Positions 1 to 9,706 are shown, numbered from the stretch's first letter. The stretch is DNA of 64,000 bases from Robertmurraya_A mangrovi (GCF_034427655.1 NZ_JAXOFX010000012.1:62001-126000), one strand, 5' to 3'. The notes: generated by a model from the sequence alone, not told the origin. Numbers and translations are program-made.

Positions 1-381
1 AACATCGACATTTTGCTTTATTGCATATTGTGCGACCTTCTTCCCAAAACGATTAAAAGTAAACTCATTCCACCAATTATAAATCTTCCCTGTTTTATCA
101 ATTCTAGATAATAATAATGTTATTAATCCTTCTATCTCACAGAATTGCAATACATCATGATCTGAGAGTGAAGCGCATTTTCTACTATTGGCTCTTTTTA
201 AATTTTCTTTACTTAAGAACTTTTTAGTTAGTTTCATTAGAATAGAAGAATCTTTGTCATAAACAGTTGTAATGTATTTGAACAATAAATCACCTTTTTT
301 TAGAGCCGTTGCTAATTGGAAGGAATGTTGTCTACCAGGATGAGCTAATAGTACTTTAATTTGATTTTCTTGAATGCTCAC
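1..381 (-). CDS. Glycosyltransferase N-terminal part (runs off the left edge)
   Basis: The reading frame opens at a GTG (first base 381) about 6 bases after a GGAGGTG ribosome site and stays open to the window edge, about 127 codons. The N-terminus, SIQENQIKVLLAHPGRQHSF, fits the first strand and loop of a GT-B glycosyltransferase (family 4 type): a hydrophobic strand followed by HPGRQH. It overlaps the 3' end of the polymerase gene by 26 bases and belongs to the same polysaccharide operon. The catalytic C-terminal half lies outside the window, so donor and acceptor cannot be judged. I see the frame, start and ribosome site directly; the family is inferred from the N-terminus only. Confidence 0.7.
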   Translation of the reverse strand, partial: MSIQENQIKVLLAHPGRQHSFQLATALKKGDLLFKYITTVYDKDSSILMKLTKKFLSKENLKRANSRKCASLSDHDVLQFCEIEGLITLLLSRIDKTGKIYNWWNEFTFNRFGKKVAQYAIKQNVDV

Positions 382-1786
382 GGTAATCACCTCCTTTTTT
401 TGTTAAACTTTCAATAATTATTATTGGCAGCAATAAAAAAACCATCAAATAGAAATTTGATGGTGTATATCCTCTAATAATTAACTGCATTAAGGATGGG
501 AGAAATATTGAATAGGCAATCAATGAATGAACTGAGGTGTTTTTTCCTTGATATAATATTTTAGCCCAGCCACACAGCTTGCCAAAGAAAAACATGAATA
601 CAATACAACCTACTATTCCAAACTCCAAATAAAACTCTCCGATATTAGGAAAAGCAATACCTGCATCTGATGCATAAGGAGTCACTGATTTTGCCAGCAC
701 CTCATCCAGATTAGAATAAGGTTTATTTGGCCAAATTGCTCTTGGTATAAACATAATTATCGTGTAAACAAATATTTGTGCTCCAAAAGAGTACCCTAAT
801 TGATCTGGAATGACCTCCACCATCCCGTAAAAAGGCTGGTATAAATTAAAGTTTCCAATAACAGCATCCATTACGAAATCGAAATTAAAAGAATCCCATT
901 GTGTTTCATTACCATACCTAACATCTCCACGCATAAATCCTATTAACCCAATCATGAACATCATAATTACTCCAAGGAAAATAAGTAATATAATATTAGG
1001 AGTCTTTTTATTCTTTATATAGTAATAAATAATAGGAGCCATTATTAAAATCACAATAACAAATCGAAATCCTATTACAATAAAAACAATTAAAGTCAAA
1101 ACGTACAAGACCTTTTTTAAAAACGAATTTTTACTATACGCGAAAATGTACATCCATATAGGAATCATTGAATATCCAAACATTGAAACAAAGCCTGTAG
1201 GAGCATCTATTTTTCTACTTGAATCGATATCTCCAAGTGTACCTATTGTGAGAATGTATAGTATATTTTTTCCACTGATTATCAAATCAATTAAGGAAAG
1301 TAAAAAGAAAATAATCCAAAATATTAATGAAATAAGTGTAATTTTACTTTCATCGTAAGATATTCTACCAATACTCTTCTTATCAATGTTCTCTTTCATT
1401 TTTGGAGTATTTTTCTTAAAGTAATAGCCGACTAAAAATGCTATATATGAAGTTACAAAAATCCAAGTAGCCTTCTTTGCCCCACCCATAATATCTTTTC
1501 CAAAAAATAAAGTGTCACCTTTAATTATATTTATTATTGGAATGATTGAGAAAATCATTAAATAGAGAAATGTCACAAAGATAATCGGTTCAAAAAGGTT
1601 CATATTGGTTGCAATATAAGATAGTAAGAATAATCCCGCAACAATAAAGTAACACATCGTTAAGGTAAGATAATTAGCATACTCACTATCTGTTAGATGA
1701 TGTGGAGTAAATATTATGATGCTAATTCCAATAATTAAGTAGACTAGTGAAAAGATTATTGTTCCGACTATTTTACTTTGCTCCAC
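356..1786 (-). CDS. Wzy-like oligosaccharide repeat-unit polymerase
   Basis: This 476-residue protein is almost wholly hydrophobic, with about a dozen predicted membrane segments and a larger outer loop around residues 285-365. That is the layout of O-antigen/capsule polymerases (Wzy, EpsG, oligosaccharide repeat unit polymerase). It should join lipid-linked repeat units on the outer face of the membrane. The start is GTG, and the gene follows a GT4 gene by 27 bases. Such proteins share little sequence, so the assignment rests on topology and on its place among glycosyltransferases. A flippase (Wzx) was not found in the window and may lie to the left. An O-antigen ligase is the main alternative. 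Confidence 0.75.
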   Translation of the reverse strand: MEQSKIVGTIIFSLVYLIIGISIIIFTPHHLTDSEYANYLTLTMCYFIVAGLFLLSYIATNMNLFEPIIFVTFLYLMIFSIIPIINIIKGDTLFFGKDIMGGAKKATWIFVTSYIAFLVGYYFKKNTPKMKENIDKKSIGRISYDESKITLISLIFWIIFFLLSLIDLIISGKNILYILTIGTLGDIDSSRKIDAPTGFVSMFGYSMIPIWMYIFAYSKNSFLKKVLYVLTLIVFIVIGFRFVIVILIMAPIIYYYIKNKKTPNIILLIFLGVIMMFMIGLIGFMRGDVRYGNETQWDSFNFDFVMDAVIGNFNLYQPFYGMVEVIPDQLGYSFGAQIFVYTIIMFIPRAIWPNKPYSNLDEVLAKSVTPYASDAGIAFPNIGEFYLEFGIVGCIVFMFFFGKLCGWAKILYQGKNTSVHSLIAYSIFLPSLMQLIIRGYTPSNFYLMVFLLLPIIIIESLTKKGGDYREHSRKSN

Positions 1787-1813
1787 TCAAAGACTCCCCT
1801 TTTAAAACTCAGG

Positions 1814-2968
1814 TTAATTAAAGCTGTTAATCATTTCTTTAACACATTTTGCTATAGCTCTCTCCGGGTCATACAAGTTTTTTGCAACCATTCTTGAAGT
1901 ATCTTTTGCCGAATTAATCCAATCCAGATTACTGTCAATTGCTTTTTCAATTTGTCTAATTGTATTTTCAGGATCTTTATAACTAAATAAATATCCGTTT
2001 TTGCCCGGAACTAATACTTCAGGGTAATTCCCGACTTGGTCTGATATTAATAAAGGTAACCCACACCATAATGCTTCAATACACGTTAAGGGATTGGGAT
2101 CATCAACTGAGGGTAACAAAAAGAAGTCCGCAATCGAGTATAGTTTCAACATCTCATCTTGTGATTTAAATCCCAAAAGTCTAATATCTAAATGTTTATT
2201 TTGTTTAATTATTTCTTCAATTTTTTCATTTAATTCTCCATCGCCAGCAATCAAGATTGATGCATTTTCGGCATTTCTACAATTAATAAATAATGATAAA
2301 AACTCTATTATGCCTTTTTGTTCTGACAATCTAGCTGGACAAATAAACAACCTTTTACTAATATCTAAATGATAAAATGTAATGATTTCATCAAAGCTTT
2401 TCATTTTTATTTGATCGACACTTTCATAAAGGCTGTTATCAACCAAGTTAGGCAAAAAATACATCTCCTTACCTTTTGTTGTATATTTCTCAATAAAATC
2501 TTTAGAAAGTTCACCAGAGTACCAAAATCCATCAAAATTTTTATACGTTACAAATCTAACCATTTCCCTAATTGTTTTCTTTATCCCCTTTAAATTTTCT
2601 CTTTTAACTAAATTAGATTCTGACCAAAATAGTAGTTTAAAATTTAAAGTTTTTTTTAAGGTCAACAATCTTAAAACGGTTGGCATATTATAACTACCTG
2701 CAGCAATAACTAAATCAGGGGAAAAAGATTGCAATGTTTTTTTAATAAACCTGTTTATAAATAGATCTTTTTTTCCTAAGTTAATTTGATCCATTAATAC
2801 CGTAAATGATTTTTTATATTGATGATAATACCAATTCCTATTTGATTCTGTTTCTGCCATTACAAATACTTTAAATTCGATATTTTCACTTAGAAGATAG
2901 TTATACAATTTCTCATAAAAAAAAATACGATAAGGTGTTAAAATATTGGTAACTAGAGCTATTTTCAC
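1814..2968 (-). CDS. Glycosyltransferase family 4
   Basis: A 384-residue GT-B protein. The N-terminus (MKIALVTNILTPYRIFFYEKL) is the typical first Rossmann strand. The C-terminal half has the donor-site pattern: PARLSEQKG at about residue 212, then LIAGDGEL, then PSVDDPNPLTCIEALWCGLP with the conserved E of the EX7E motif. The start is GTG after a GAAGGA site. It probably adds one sugar of the repeat unit on the cytoplasmic face. Sugar and linkage cannot be told from sequence. It lies 28 bases from the neighbouring GT4 gene, in the same operon. Confidence 0.85.
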   Translation of the reverse strand: MKIALVTNILTPYRIFFYEKLYNYLLSENIEFKVFVMAETESNRNWYYHQYKKSFTVLMDQINLGKKDLFINRFIKKTLQSFSPDLVIAAGSYNMPTVLRLLTLKKTLNFKLLFWSESNLVKRENLKGIKKTIREMVRFVTYKNFDGFWYSGELSKDFIEKYTTKGKEMYFLPNLVDNSLYESVDQIKMKSFDEIITFYHLDISKRLFICPARLSEQKGIIEFLSLFINCRNAENASILIAGDGELNEKIEEIIKQNKHLDIRLLGFKSQDEMLKLYSIADFFLLPSVDDPNPLTCIEALWCGLPLLISDQVGNYPEVLVPGKNGYLFSYKDPENTIRQIEKAIDSNLDWINSAKDTSRMVAKNLYDPERAIAKCVKEMINSFN

Positions 2969-2996
2969 GAGCTTCAGTCCTTCTATATGATATTAT

Positions 2997-4214
2997 CTAT
3001 ACCATTGAGGTAGATATAATAATACTTTTATATAACTCCAGATACTCTTGAAATCGCAAATTTTTATTAAATAGCTTACTTCTGTTTAGACATTGTTCTC
3101 TTAAATTATTCGGTTCTCTTTCTTTTATCTGTTCAATGGCTCCTACAAGCCTTTTCATATCCCCTTTTTCGACTACCATTCCACATGTATCGTCAATACT
3201 TTCTATGCTACCACCTGTATTAAATGTGATTACCGGGGTCCCACATGCTAAAGCCTCTAAATTTGTGGTTGGAAAATTGTCTTCTAAAGTTGGGTTTACA
3301 AAAACGTCTGCTACTGAATATAAATTTGTTAATTCATAAATACTTTCTGTTTTCTTAAATCCTATAATGTTTTTCGGTAAGTTCTTAATTTGTTCCTCAT
3401 TTAAACCTACAAGAACCATGATGTCATTCTCACTAATCTTCTTTGATAATTCCAGAAAAAAATTGAAACCTTTTCTCCTATCCCAAATATTTGCGACTCC
3501 CAAAATAATAAACTTATTTTCCAAATTGTGAGTTTTTCTAAAATCACTATGCGTAGGTTTAAAGATTTGTAGATCTATTCCATTATTTATTACTTTTATA
3601 GGATGTTTTCTTAAAAAGGATTGCTTGACTAGTCTAGCTAGCCACCTTGAAGGAGTAACGATACTAAGATTATCCAACTCACTAGTTAATTCTCTTTTCA
3701 CCCTATAATTCTCACTTGAGTTATCGAATAGGAAGCTGCTAGGATAACTTTCCTTCTGAGGACAACTAGAGCAGCCCGTTTTCCATTTACTACAGTCTAC
3801 AAAATCAAAATATGCACAATGCCCAGTAAATGCCCAACAGTCATGAAGAGTCCAAACTACAGGTTTCTCGGAAGACTTTAAATAGTTAAGTAAATATTTA
3901 ATATTTAAATAGTATCCATGGATATTATGCAAATGAATGATATCTGGATTTAATTTTTCCATTGTCCTAATGAATTTTTTTGTAGCATTAATAGATCCGA
4001 GTCCATGTCTATCAAAAATTCTTGTCTCAGCAACATGAATGTAGTTATCAAGTTTACTCCCAATTCTTATCGCCGAATCACAGTTCTTTGCCATATTCCT
4101 TCCATAGGCTATAAAACTGTCATGACCACTTTCTTTTAAGAATCTATCTAGATCAGTGGCAATTCTGCCTGTGCTTCCAATTCCACAAACAGAATTGATT
4201 TGAAGTACACGCAT
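2997..4214 (-). CDS. Glycosyltransferase family 4 with Cys-rich insert
   Basis: About 405 residues from the preferred ATG at 4214 (MRVLQINSVCGIGSTGR). An ATG at 4232 is in frame but has no ribosome site and lies inside the upstream gene. The protein has the acceptor-side motif HLHNIHGYYLN, a WTLHDCWAFTGHC stretch and a Cys cluster (CSSCPQ) seen in a subset of exopolysaccharide GT4 enzymes. The donor-side motif VNPTLEDNFPTTNLEALACG contains the EX7E glutamate. It likely adds a sugar of the polysaccharide repeat. The start falls right at the end of capG, so translation is probably coupled. Confidence 0.85.
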   Translation of the reverse strand: MRVLQINSVCGIGSTGRIATDLDRFLKESGHDSFIAYGRNMAKNCDSAIRIGSKLDNYIHVAETRIFDRHGLGSINATKKFIRTMEKLNPDIIHLHNIHGYYLNIKYLLNYLKSSEKPVVWTLHDCWAFTGHCAYFDFVDCSKWKTGCSSCPQKESYPSSFLFDNSSENYRVKRELTSELDNLSIVTPSRWLARLVKQSFLRKHPIKVINNGIDLQIFKPTHSDFRKTHNLENKFIILGVANIWDRRKGFNFFLELSKKISENDIMVLVGLNEEQIKNLPKNIIGFKKTESIYELTNLYSVADVFVNPTLEDNFPTTNLEALACGTPVITFNTGGSIESIDDTCGMVVEKGDMKRLVGAIEQIKEREPNNLREQCLNRSKLFNKNLRFQEYLELYKSIIISTSMV

Positions 4215-4216
4215 AG

Positions 4217-5341
4217 CTATTGTTTCCCCCATACAACCTTATTAACAATCTCTGTATAGCTTTGAATAATTTTAACAACTTTCACCGATATATTGTCATC
4301 CGCATAGTCATTAGCAAGATACGTCTGCTCTTTGTCAAACATAGTTCTGCTTAATTCCACTGCCTGAACAATGTTTTTTTCTGTAATTCCACCAATAACT
4401 ACGGTTCCTTTATCCAATACTTCTGGTCGCTCCGTTGATGTTCTTATCAGTATTCCTGGAAAACCGAGAATAGCGGATTCCTCTGAAAGTGTTCCACTGT
4501 CTGAAAGCACAGCAAAAGCATTTAACTGTAGTTGATTGTAGTCAAAAAAACCAAAAGGTTTTAGCTGTTGGACTAATGAATGAAATGTAAAACCCCTCTC
4601 ATCTATTCTTCTCCAACTACGTGGATGAGTGGAATAAATAATAGGAATTTGATAAATCTCAGCTATTTGATTGATTGCATCCATAAGGGATAGGAAGCTC
4701 TCTTCATGATCGATATTTTCTTCCCGATGTGCTGAAACAAGAATGTACTTTCCTTTTTTAAGACTGAGTTCTTTAAGTACAGTACTGTTCATAATTTTTT
4801 CCATGTTTTTGTTTAACACTTCTGTCATTGGTGACCCCGTAACAAAAATATGCTCTTTTCGAATTCCCTCCAATAATAAGTAACGTCTGCTATGCTCCGT
4901 ATATGCAAGATTGATATCTGATACATGATCAACAATCTTTCTATTAATCTCTTCAGGAACATTTTGATCAAAACAACGATTTCCTGCTTCCATATGAAAA
5001 ATTGGTATTTTAAGACGTTTGGCTGCAATTGCACTTAAACAACTGTTTGTATCCCCTAAAATGAGGAGAGCATCCGGTTGGACTTGCTTTAAGACCTTGT
5101 ATGATGCAGATATAATGTTACCCATTGTTTCACCAAGATCCTCACCAACAACCCCTAGGAAATAATCGGGTTGCTTTAATCCTAATTCTTCAAAAAAAAT
5201 ATCATTTAACGTATAGTCCCAATTTTGCCCAGTATGAACTAAAACATGATTAAAATATCTATCGCATGCTTTTATTACTTCTGATAGTCTAATAATTTCA
5301 GGTCTTGTTCCAACAATTGTCATAACCTTCAATTTCTTCAC
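4217..5341 (-). CDS. capG: UDP-N-acetylglucosamine 2-epimerase family, CapG/FnlC type
   Basis: A 374-residue WecB-family epimerase (MTIVGTRPEIIRLSEVI, GDTNSCLSAIAAKR, HMEAGNRCFDQNVPEE, SDSGTLSEESAILGFPG). In the L-FucNAc pathway CapG/FnlC inverts C2 of UDP-N-acetyl-L-pneumosamine made by CapE and CapF. The context (capE and capF directly upstream) and the FDQNVPEE form, typical of FnlC rather than of MnaA, support this role over plain UDP-ManNAc synthesis. The start is GTG after GGAGGTATAG. It lies a few bases after capF. Confidence 0.9.
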   Translation of the reverse strand: MKKLKVMTIVGTRPEIIRLSEVIKACDRYFNHVLVHTGQNWDYTLNDIFFEELGLKQPDYFLGVVGEDLGETMGNIISASYKVLKQVQPDALLILGDTNSCLSAIAAKRLKIPIFHMEAGNRCFDQNVPEEINRKIVDHVSDINLAYTEHSRRYLLLEGIRKEHIFVTGSPMTEVLNKNMEKIMNSTVLKELSLKKGKYILVSAHREENIDHEESFLSLMDAINQIAEIYQIPIIYSTHPRSWRRIDERGFTFHSLVQQLKPFGFFDYNQLQLNAFAVLSDSGTLSEESAILGFPGILIRTSTERPEVLDKGTVVIGGITEKNIVQAVELSRTMFDKEQTYLANDYADDNISVKVVKIIQSYTEIVNKVVWGKQ

Positions 5342-5344
5342 TAC

Positions 5345-6454
5345 CTATACCTCCACGAAGTAAGTATCCGGTTTTTCAGGATTAAAGATTTCACAGGCCC
5401 AAAATAAAGTAATCATATCTTCAGTTCCTGTATTTTGAATGGAGTGGGTATATCCTACGGGTATGTCTACAACTTCTGGAACTTCGCCACTTACTTTATA
5501 TTCAATGATCTTATCTGAATGAACGTTTCGAAACCTAATAACTGCATCTCCCTGTATAACTAGGAATTTTTCTACCTTAGTGTGATGCCAGTGATTTCCC
5601 CTTGTAATACCGGGTTTCGTCTTTGAAATAAAAATTTGACCCATACTTTTAGATTTAATGAATTCTGCAAGCCAACCGCGATTATCAACATTCTTCTTTA
5701 ATTTATATGAAAAATTATCTTCCTCTAAATACGATAAGAAAGTACTATATAAACCTCGATCAAATTCATCTTCTAATGATGGCATTACTAATGATTCTCT
5801 ATTATCTTTAAAATGATAAAGTTTCTCTGCTATCTCACCTAATCTAACTCTATGTGTGACCGGAACATAGCAAAACTCCCCTTTTCTTGACTCTCCTCCT
5901 TCTATTGCTCTCAAGAATTCATTTATGACATCATCTATATAGGCTAAGGTAAGCTCCACATTTGAATTATGGATTTGAATATCTATGCCTCTAGCAATAT
6001 TGTGAGAAAAAGTCGCAACTACACTGTTATAGTTTGGTCTACACCATTTTCCAAATAAATTTGGGAGTCGGTATACCAGGACTTTTGCACCTGTATCTTT
6101 ACTATATGAAAACAACAAATCCTCTCCTGCTTTTTTGCTTTTACCGTATAGATTATCTTTTTCAGCTTGAATAGAAGATGTTAAAAGAATAGGCGATTTA
6201 TTATTATGTTTTTTTAATAATTCTAGTAGTTCCAATGTATAATCACGATTAACTTCCATGAACTCATTTTCATTTTTCGGTCGATTCACTCCAGCGAGAT
6301 GAAAAATAAAATCACATTCTGCAATATAACTCTCCATTAAGAATGATTCTGTTTCTTTCGTAACCTTAAATATATTTTTATACCCTCTATTAATTAATTC
6401 AGCAATCAAATTCTTCCCTACAAACCCATTTGCACCTGTAACTAAAATTTTCAC
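5345..6454 (-). CDS. capF: Bifunctional UDP-sugar epimerase/reductase with cupin domain, CapF/FnlB
   Basis: About 369 residues from the GTG at 6454 (VKILVTGANGFVGKN). An in-frame ATG at 6472 would add six residues and has a poorly spaced site. Residues 1-245 are an extended SDR with GANGFVGKN at the NAD(P) site. Residues 250-369 are a cupin with the metal-site patterns GNHWHHTKVEKF and PVGYTHSIQNTG. This fusion is diagnostic for CapF, the second step to UDP-N-acetyl-L-fucosamine. In S. aureus the cupin acts as C3-epimerase and the SDR as C4-reductase. It is placed between capE and capG. Confidence 0.92.
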   Translation of the reverse strand: MKILVTGANGFVGKNLIAELINRGYKNIFKVTKETESFLMESYIAECDFIFHLAGVNRPKNENEFMEVNRDYTLELLELLKKHNNKSPILLTSSIQAEKDNLYGKSKKAGEDLLFSYSKDTGAKVLVYRLPNLFGKWCRPNYNSVVATFSHNIARGIDIQIHNSNVELTLAYIDDVINEFLRAIEGGESRKGEFCYVPVTHRVRLGEIAEKLYHFKDNRESLVMPSLEDEFDRGLYSTFLSYLEEDNFSYKLKKNVDNRGWLAEFIKSKSMGQIFISKTKPGITRGNHWHHTKVEKFLVIQGDAVIRFRNVHSDKIIEYKVSGEVPEVVDIPVGYTHSIQNTGTEDMITLFWACEIFNPEKPDTYFVEV

Positions 6455-6476
6455 TTGAATCACGCCCTTCATAATC

Positions 6477-7502
6477 CTAATGAGACACCATAGCGTTCTC
6501 CAATTCCCTTTGTATAAATTCTAAATTTAGTAGTTTCTCTTTAATTTGCTCAATATTTAATAACTCAGTATTGTGAGAGTTATATTCCTTCTCTATTGAT
6601 AATTTTCTATTTCCTAGTGCAAAGTACTTTTCATAGTTCAAATCTCTCTTATCTGCAGGAATTTTATAAAAATCCCCTAAATCTTCTGAAACAAAAAATT
6701 CTTCCTTTGTCAGAAGTGTTTCATATAACTTTTCACCATGGCGAGTTCCAATTACTTTAATTACATTTTTAGCCTTAAATATCTCTTTTAGAGCCTGTGC
6801 TAAGTCACCAATTAAGCAGGACGGAGCCTTTTGAACCATAATATCGCCAGTCTCAGCATTCTGAAATGCAAAAACGACAAGCTCCACTGCCTCTTCAAGG
6901 CTCATAAGGAATCTTGTCATTTCTGGATTTGTAATAGTTATAGGCAGACCATTTTTAATTTGTTCGACAAACAAGGGTATAACGGATCCACGGGATGCCA
7001 TTACATTTCCATATCTAGTTCCACAGATTAGAGTCTTTTCTGGAGAAACCGTTTTGGATTTCGCTACAAATACTTTTTCCATCATTGCTTTTGAAATCCC
7101 CATCGCATTGATTGGATAAGCAGCCTTATCAGTAGAAAGACAAATTACCTTCTTTACGTTATATTCAATTGCTGCCGTTAGAACATTTTCAGTACCTAAA
7201 ATATTTGTTCTTACCGCCTCCAAGGGGAAAAACTCACAGGATGGCACCTGTTTTAAAGCTGCAGCATGAAAAATGTAGTCCACATTATGCATAGCATTTT
7301 TTATGCTCGCTAAATCTCTTACATCACCTATATAGAATTTTAATTTGTCATTTTTATATATGTTTCTCATATCATCTTGTTTTTTTTCATCTCGAGAGAA
7401 AATTCGAATTTCCCTTACATCTGTATCAAGAAATCTCTTCATAACAGCATTACCAAAGGAACCCGTTCCACCGGTTATTAAGAGTGTTTTATCACTGAAC
7501 AT
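6477..7502 (-). CDS. capE: UDP-GlcNAc 4,6-dehydratase/5-epimerase, CapE/FnlA
   Basis: A 341-residue SDR dehydratase of the PseB/CapE/FnlA family. It has the NADP motif GGTGSFGNAV at the N-terminus, STDKAAYPINAMGISKAM where Met replaces the usual Tyr before xxxK, and TRYGNVMASRGSVIP. It should convert UDP-GlcNAc to the 4-keto-6-deoxy sugar that CapF uses, opening the UDP-L-FucNAc route. The start is ATG after a GAGGAT site. capE, capF and capG follow each other with gaps of a few bases. Confidence 0.92.
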   Translation of the reverse strand: MFSDKTLLITGGTGSFGNAVMKRFLDTDVREIRIFSRDEKKQDDMRNIYKNDKLKFYIGDVRDLASIKNAMHNVDYIFHAAALKQVPSCEFFPLEAVRTNILGTENVLTAAIEYNVKKVICLSTDKAAYPINAMGISKAMMEKVFVAKSKTVSPEKTLICGTRYGNVMASRGSVIPLFVEQIKNGLPITITNPEMTRFLMSLEEAVELVVFAFQNAETGDIMVQKAPSCLIGDLAQALKEIFKAKNVIKVIGTRHGEKLYETLLTKEEFFVSEDLGDFYKIPADKRDLNYEKYFALGNRKLSIEKEYNSHNTELLNIEQIKEKLLNLEFIQRELENAMVSH

Positions 7503-7518
7503 ATCCTCACATCTCCGT

Positions 7519-8715
7519 TCACAAATGCTTGGTAATGATACTAACCGTTTTTCTTATATCGTAGTTCTCTTCTAGGAACTTTCTTCCTTTAGCCCCCATT
7601 TGCTCCCTAAGTACTTTGTTAGTAGATAGTTTAGTAGCATTTTCGATAAAATGTTCTAAATCACCACTCTCTGACCATAAACCACTGTCAGACTCTAATA
7701 AGATATCTCTTAGGTCGGTATATTTATCTGTTGCAGCAAGTATCGGAAGGGAAAATTCCATGTATGCTGTTAGTCTTGAAGGAAAATTAGGAATCGTAAA
7801 TCTCTTATCTAAAAAAATAAGACCAACATCGGCCATTTCCAGTAAAAGATCATATTCATTCTTGGGTAAAAATTTAAATAAACTGACATTCTTTGGACTA
7901 GAGAATTCTATGTGATTCTTTATGGTTTCGTATTCTGTTCCAGAACCAACAATTAGTAGATACCCATTTTTCACTTTATAAAAATGGTCAATTACATCCA
8001 ATAAGAAAGTGATCCCTTGAGGTTTTCCTAGATTACCGCCATATACAAATAAAGTTGAATCTTTAGGGATGTGGTATCTTGCTAGAAAGTCCTTACTTTG
8101 TTTTGGCTTTACTTCATAAATCTCGATTGAATTCGGAAAGATCTCAACCCTATTACTTGGTATAAATGTATTATTATCTAACACGTACTCTACATTTCTT
8201 TTTGACATACAACCAATCATATCTGAGACTTTATATAATTTTTTCTCTTTATTTCTAAAGTATTTCCAAATAAAGCTTCTGTCTTTGAGTATTCCAATAT
8301 CCACAGCATTTTGAGGAAAGATGTCTTTAAGAATTAAGTAGGTTTTACTTTGGTGATTTTTTTTAAAATAGCTAACAATTCTCTCAAAAGTAATTGGTGG
8401 GGTTGAATACATCACTAAATCAAACCTAACATCCGGGAAGTACTTTTTAATAGCATTAAGAAACTGATTTTCTATTGTAAGTGTTGAGATTCCCTTTTCA
8501 ATGAAGTTTGTTTGTGTGATGTTTCCAGTCCTTACTTTTAAAAGTTTAATATTTTCAGAAGCTTTTAACTCGGTAAATAAACCTCTTCTACGTTCCCTTG
8601 GAAAAATAACATATACATTGGTACCTCTTCTTGCAAGTTCTCTTACTAAGTCTGTATAAATTCCTCTTTCACTTATATTTTCCATATTTGCTAAAGTTAG
8701 GAATAATATATTCAA
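7519..8715 (-). CDS. Glycosyltransferase family 4, WbuB/CapH-like
   Basis: About 398 residues from a TTG at 8715 (NILFLTLANMENISERGIYT). A GTG at 8724 is in frame, but the GGGTGA site favours the TTG. The protein has the GT4 donor pattern FVYGGNLGKPQG, LIVGSGTEYE and FPSRLTAYMEFSLPILA. Transferases of this subgroup (WbuB, CapH neighbours) often sit immediately before capE-F-G homologues and move L-FucNAc, so L-FucNAc is the likely donor sugar here. That link comes from context, not from a residue I can point to. It is 16 bases from capE. Confidence 0.83.
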   Translation of the reverse strand: MNILFLTLANMENISERGIYTDLVRELARRGTNVYVIFPRERRRGLFTELKASENIKLLKVRTGNITQTNFIEKGISTLTIENQFLNAIKKYFPDVRFDLVMYSTPPITFERIVSYFKKNHQSKTYLILKDIFPQNAVDIGILKDRSFIWKYFRNKEKKLYKVSDMIGCMSKRNVEYVLDNNTFIPSNRVEIFPNSIEIYEVKPKQSKDFLARYHIPKDSTLFVYGGNLGKPQGITFLLDVIDHFYKVKNGYLLIVGSGTEYETIKNHIEFSSPKNVSLFKFLPKNEYDLLLEMADVGLIFLDKRFTIPNFPSRLTAYMEFSLPILAATDKYTDLRDILLESDSGLWSESGDLEHFIENATKLSTNKVLREQMGAKGRKFLEENYDIRKTVSIITKHL

Positions 8716-8769
8716 AATAATCACCCACTATATTCACATTTACACTTAAAATAACCCCATATCTATTTC

Positions 8770-8983
8770 TTAATCATGGGGTCCAATCATCTCCGTAATC
8801 ATTTCGTATGTCTCTTGAAAGATAAAATCCCTTGAGGTTGTATCATGTGCATTAGTTACAATAAAGTGAGTTAGTTGATGGTTGATGATACTGTCCATGC
8901 TATCAAACTCCATATGGCTCCGAGGACCAACATCCGTATAAGGTAGGATATGGAAATGTGAGACAATCAATCTCAATCGACAT
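8770..8983 (-). pseudogene. Remnant of PHP-type tyrosine-protein phosphatase (CpsB/YwqE-like)
   Basis: An original start is visible at ATG 8983 (MSIEID, resembling the MIDIH start of the family). A frameshift follows, and the shifted frame continues HFHILPYTDVGPRSHMEFDS, matching the family opening HxHILPxxDDGPxxMExS. About 20 residues later the text jumps to THFIVTNAHDTTSRDF and a short helix, which fits the far C-terminal IASDAHxxxxRxF segment. So about 190 central residues are deleted. It lies directly downstream of the tyrosine kinase gene, the normal place for the cognate phosphatase. No functional product is expected. Confidence 0.75.
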
Positions 8984-9007
8984 AGTCCTTATAATTTATT
9001 TGCTCTC

Positions 9008-9706
9008 TTATTTATATTGACTATAATATTCACCTTTTTTGGAATTCACTCCATTCATAACTACACCAAGTATGTGCGATTGAGCTTTTTCTAACAGCTC
9101 TTTTGCTTTCTTGGCTCTCTCCTTTCGGGTCTTTCCACTCCCCACTACCATGACTATTCCGTCACATTTATTTGCTAATATTTGTGGGTCAGATACTGCT
9201 AGGACGGGTGGTGTGTCAAATACGATATATTCATACATTTTCTCTATTTGTCTAATTAGGGATTGCATTGGTTCAGAATTCAATAACTCGGAAGGATTAG
9301 GTGGTACTGGACCACTTGTTAGAATATCTAACTTAGGTATATGTGTTTTAATTATGGTGTCTTCTAAGCTACTATTCTTTGTAAGTACATTAGTTAGGCC
9401 ATTTAAGTTACTAATATTAAAGGCATAATGAAGAGTTGGTTTCCTTAAATCAGTATCAACTAATAAAACCTGTGTTCCCTGTTGAGCCAATACAATAGCA
9501 AGGTTTGTAGCCGTTGTCGATTTTCCGTCAGCTGGCTCGGACGAAGTAACCATGATAGTTTTTATTTTTTTTTGGACTGAGGAGAATTGTATATTGGTTC
9601 GAATAAGTCTATACTGTTCAGAAATCAATGATTTGGGATGGTAATGGGCAATTAAATTAACACCTAGTTTCTCTTTATGTCTCCGCTCATACACCAAGAG
9701 TTTCAT
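9008..9706 (-). CDS. epsB: Capsular tyrosine kinase (BY-kinase), EpsB/YwqD/CpsD
   Basis: A 232-residue cytoplasmic BY-kinase. Walker A is SSEPADGKSTTATN (about residue 53), Walker A' is VLLVDTDLRKP and Walker B is YIVFDTPPVL. The C-terminus ends EYYSQYK, a small tyrosine cluster of the kind that is autophosphorylated. It needs the membrane modulator encoded just upstream, with which it overlaps by 20 bases. Together they set chain length and export of the polysaccharide. The start is uncertain: ATG 9706 has GGGAG too close, and GTG/TTG codons four to five residues in are possible. Its phosphatase partner gene is destroyed. Confidence 0.9.
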   Translation of the reverse strand: MKLLVYERRHKEKLGVNLIAHYHPKSLISEQYRLIRTNIQFSSVQKKIKTIMVTSSEPADGKSTTATNLAIVLAQQGTQVLLVDTDLRKPTLHYAFNISNLNGLTNVLTKNSSLEDTIIKTHIPKLDILTSGPVPPNPSELLNSEPMQSLIRQIEKMYEYIVFDTPPVLAVSDPQILANKCDGIVMVVGSGKTRKERAKKAKELLEKAQSHILGVVMNGVNSKKGEYYSQYK

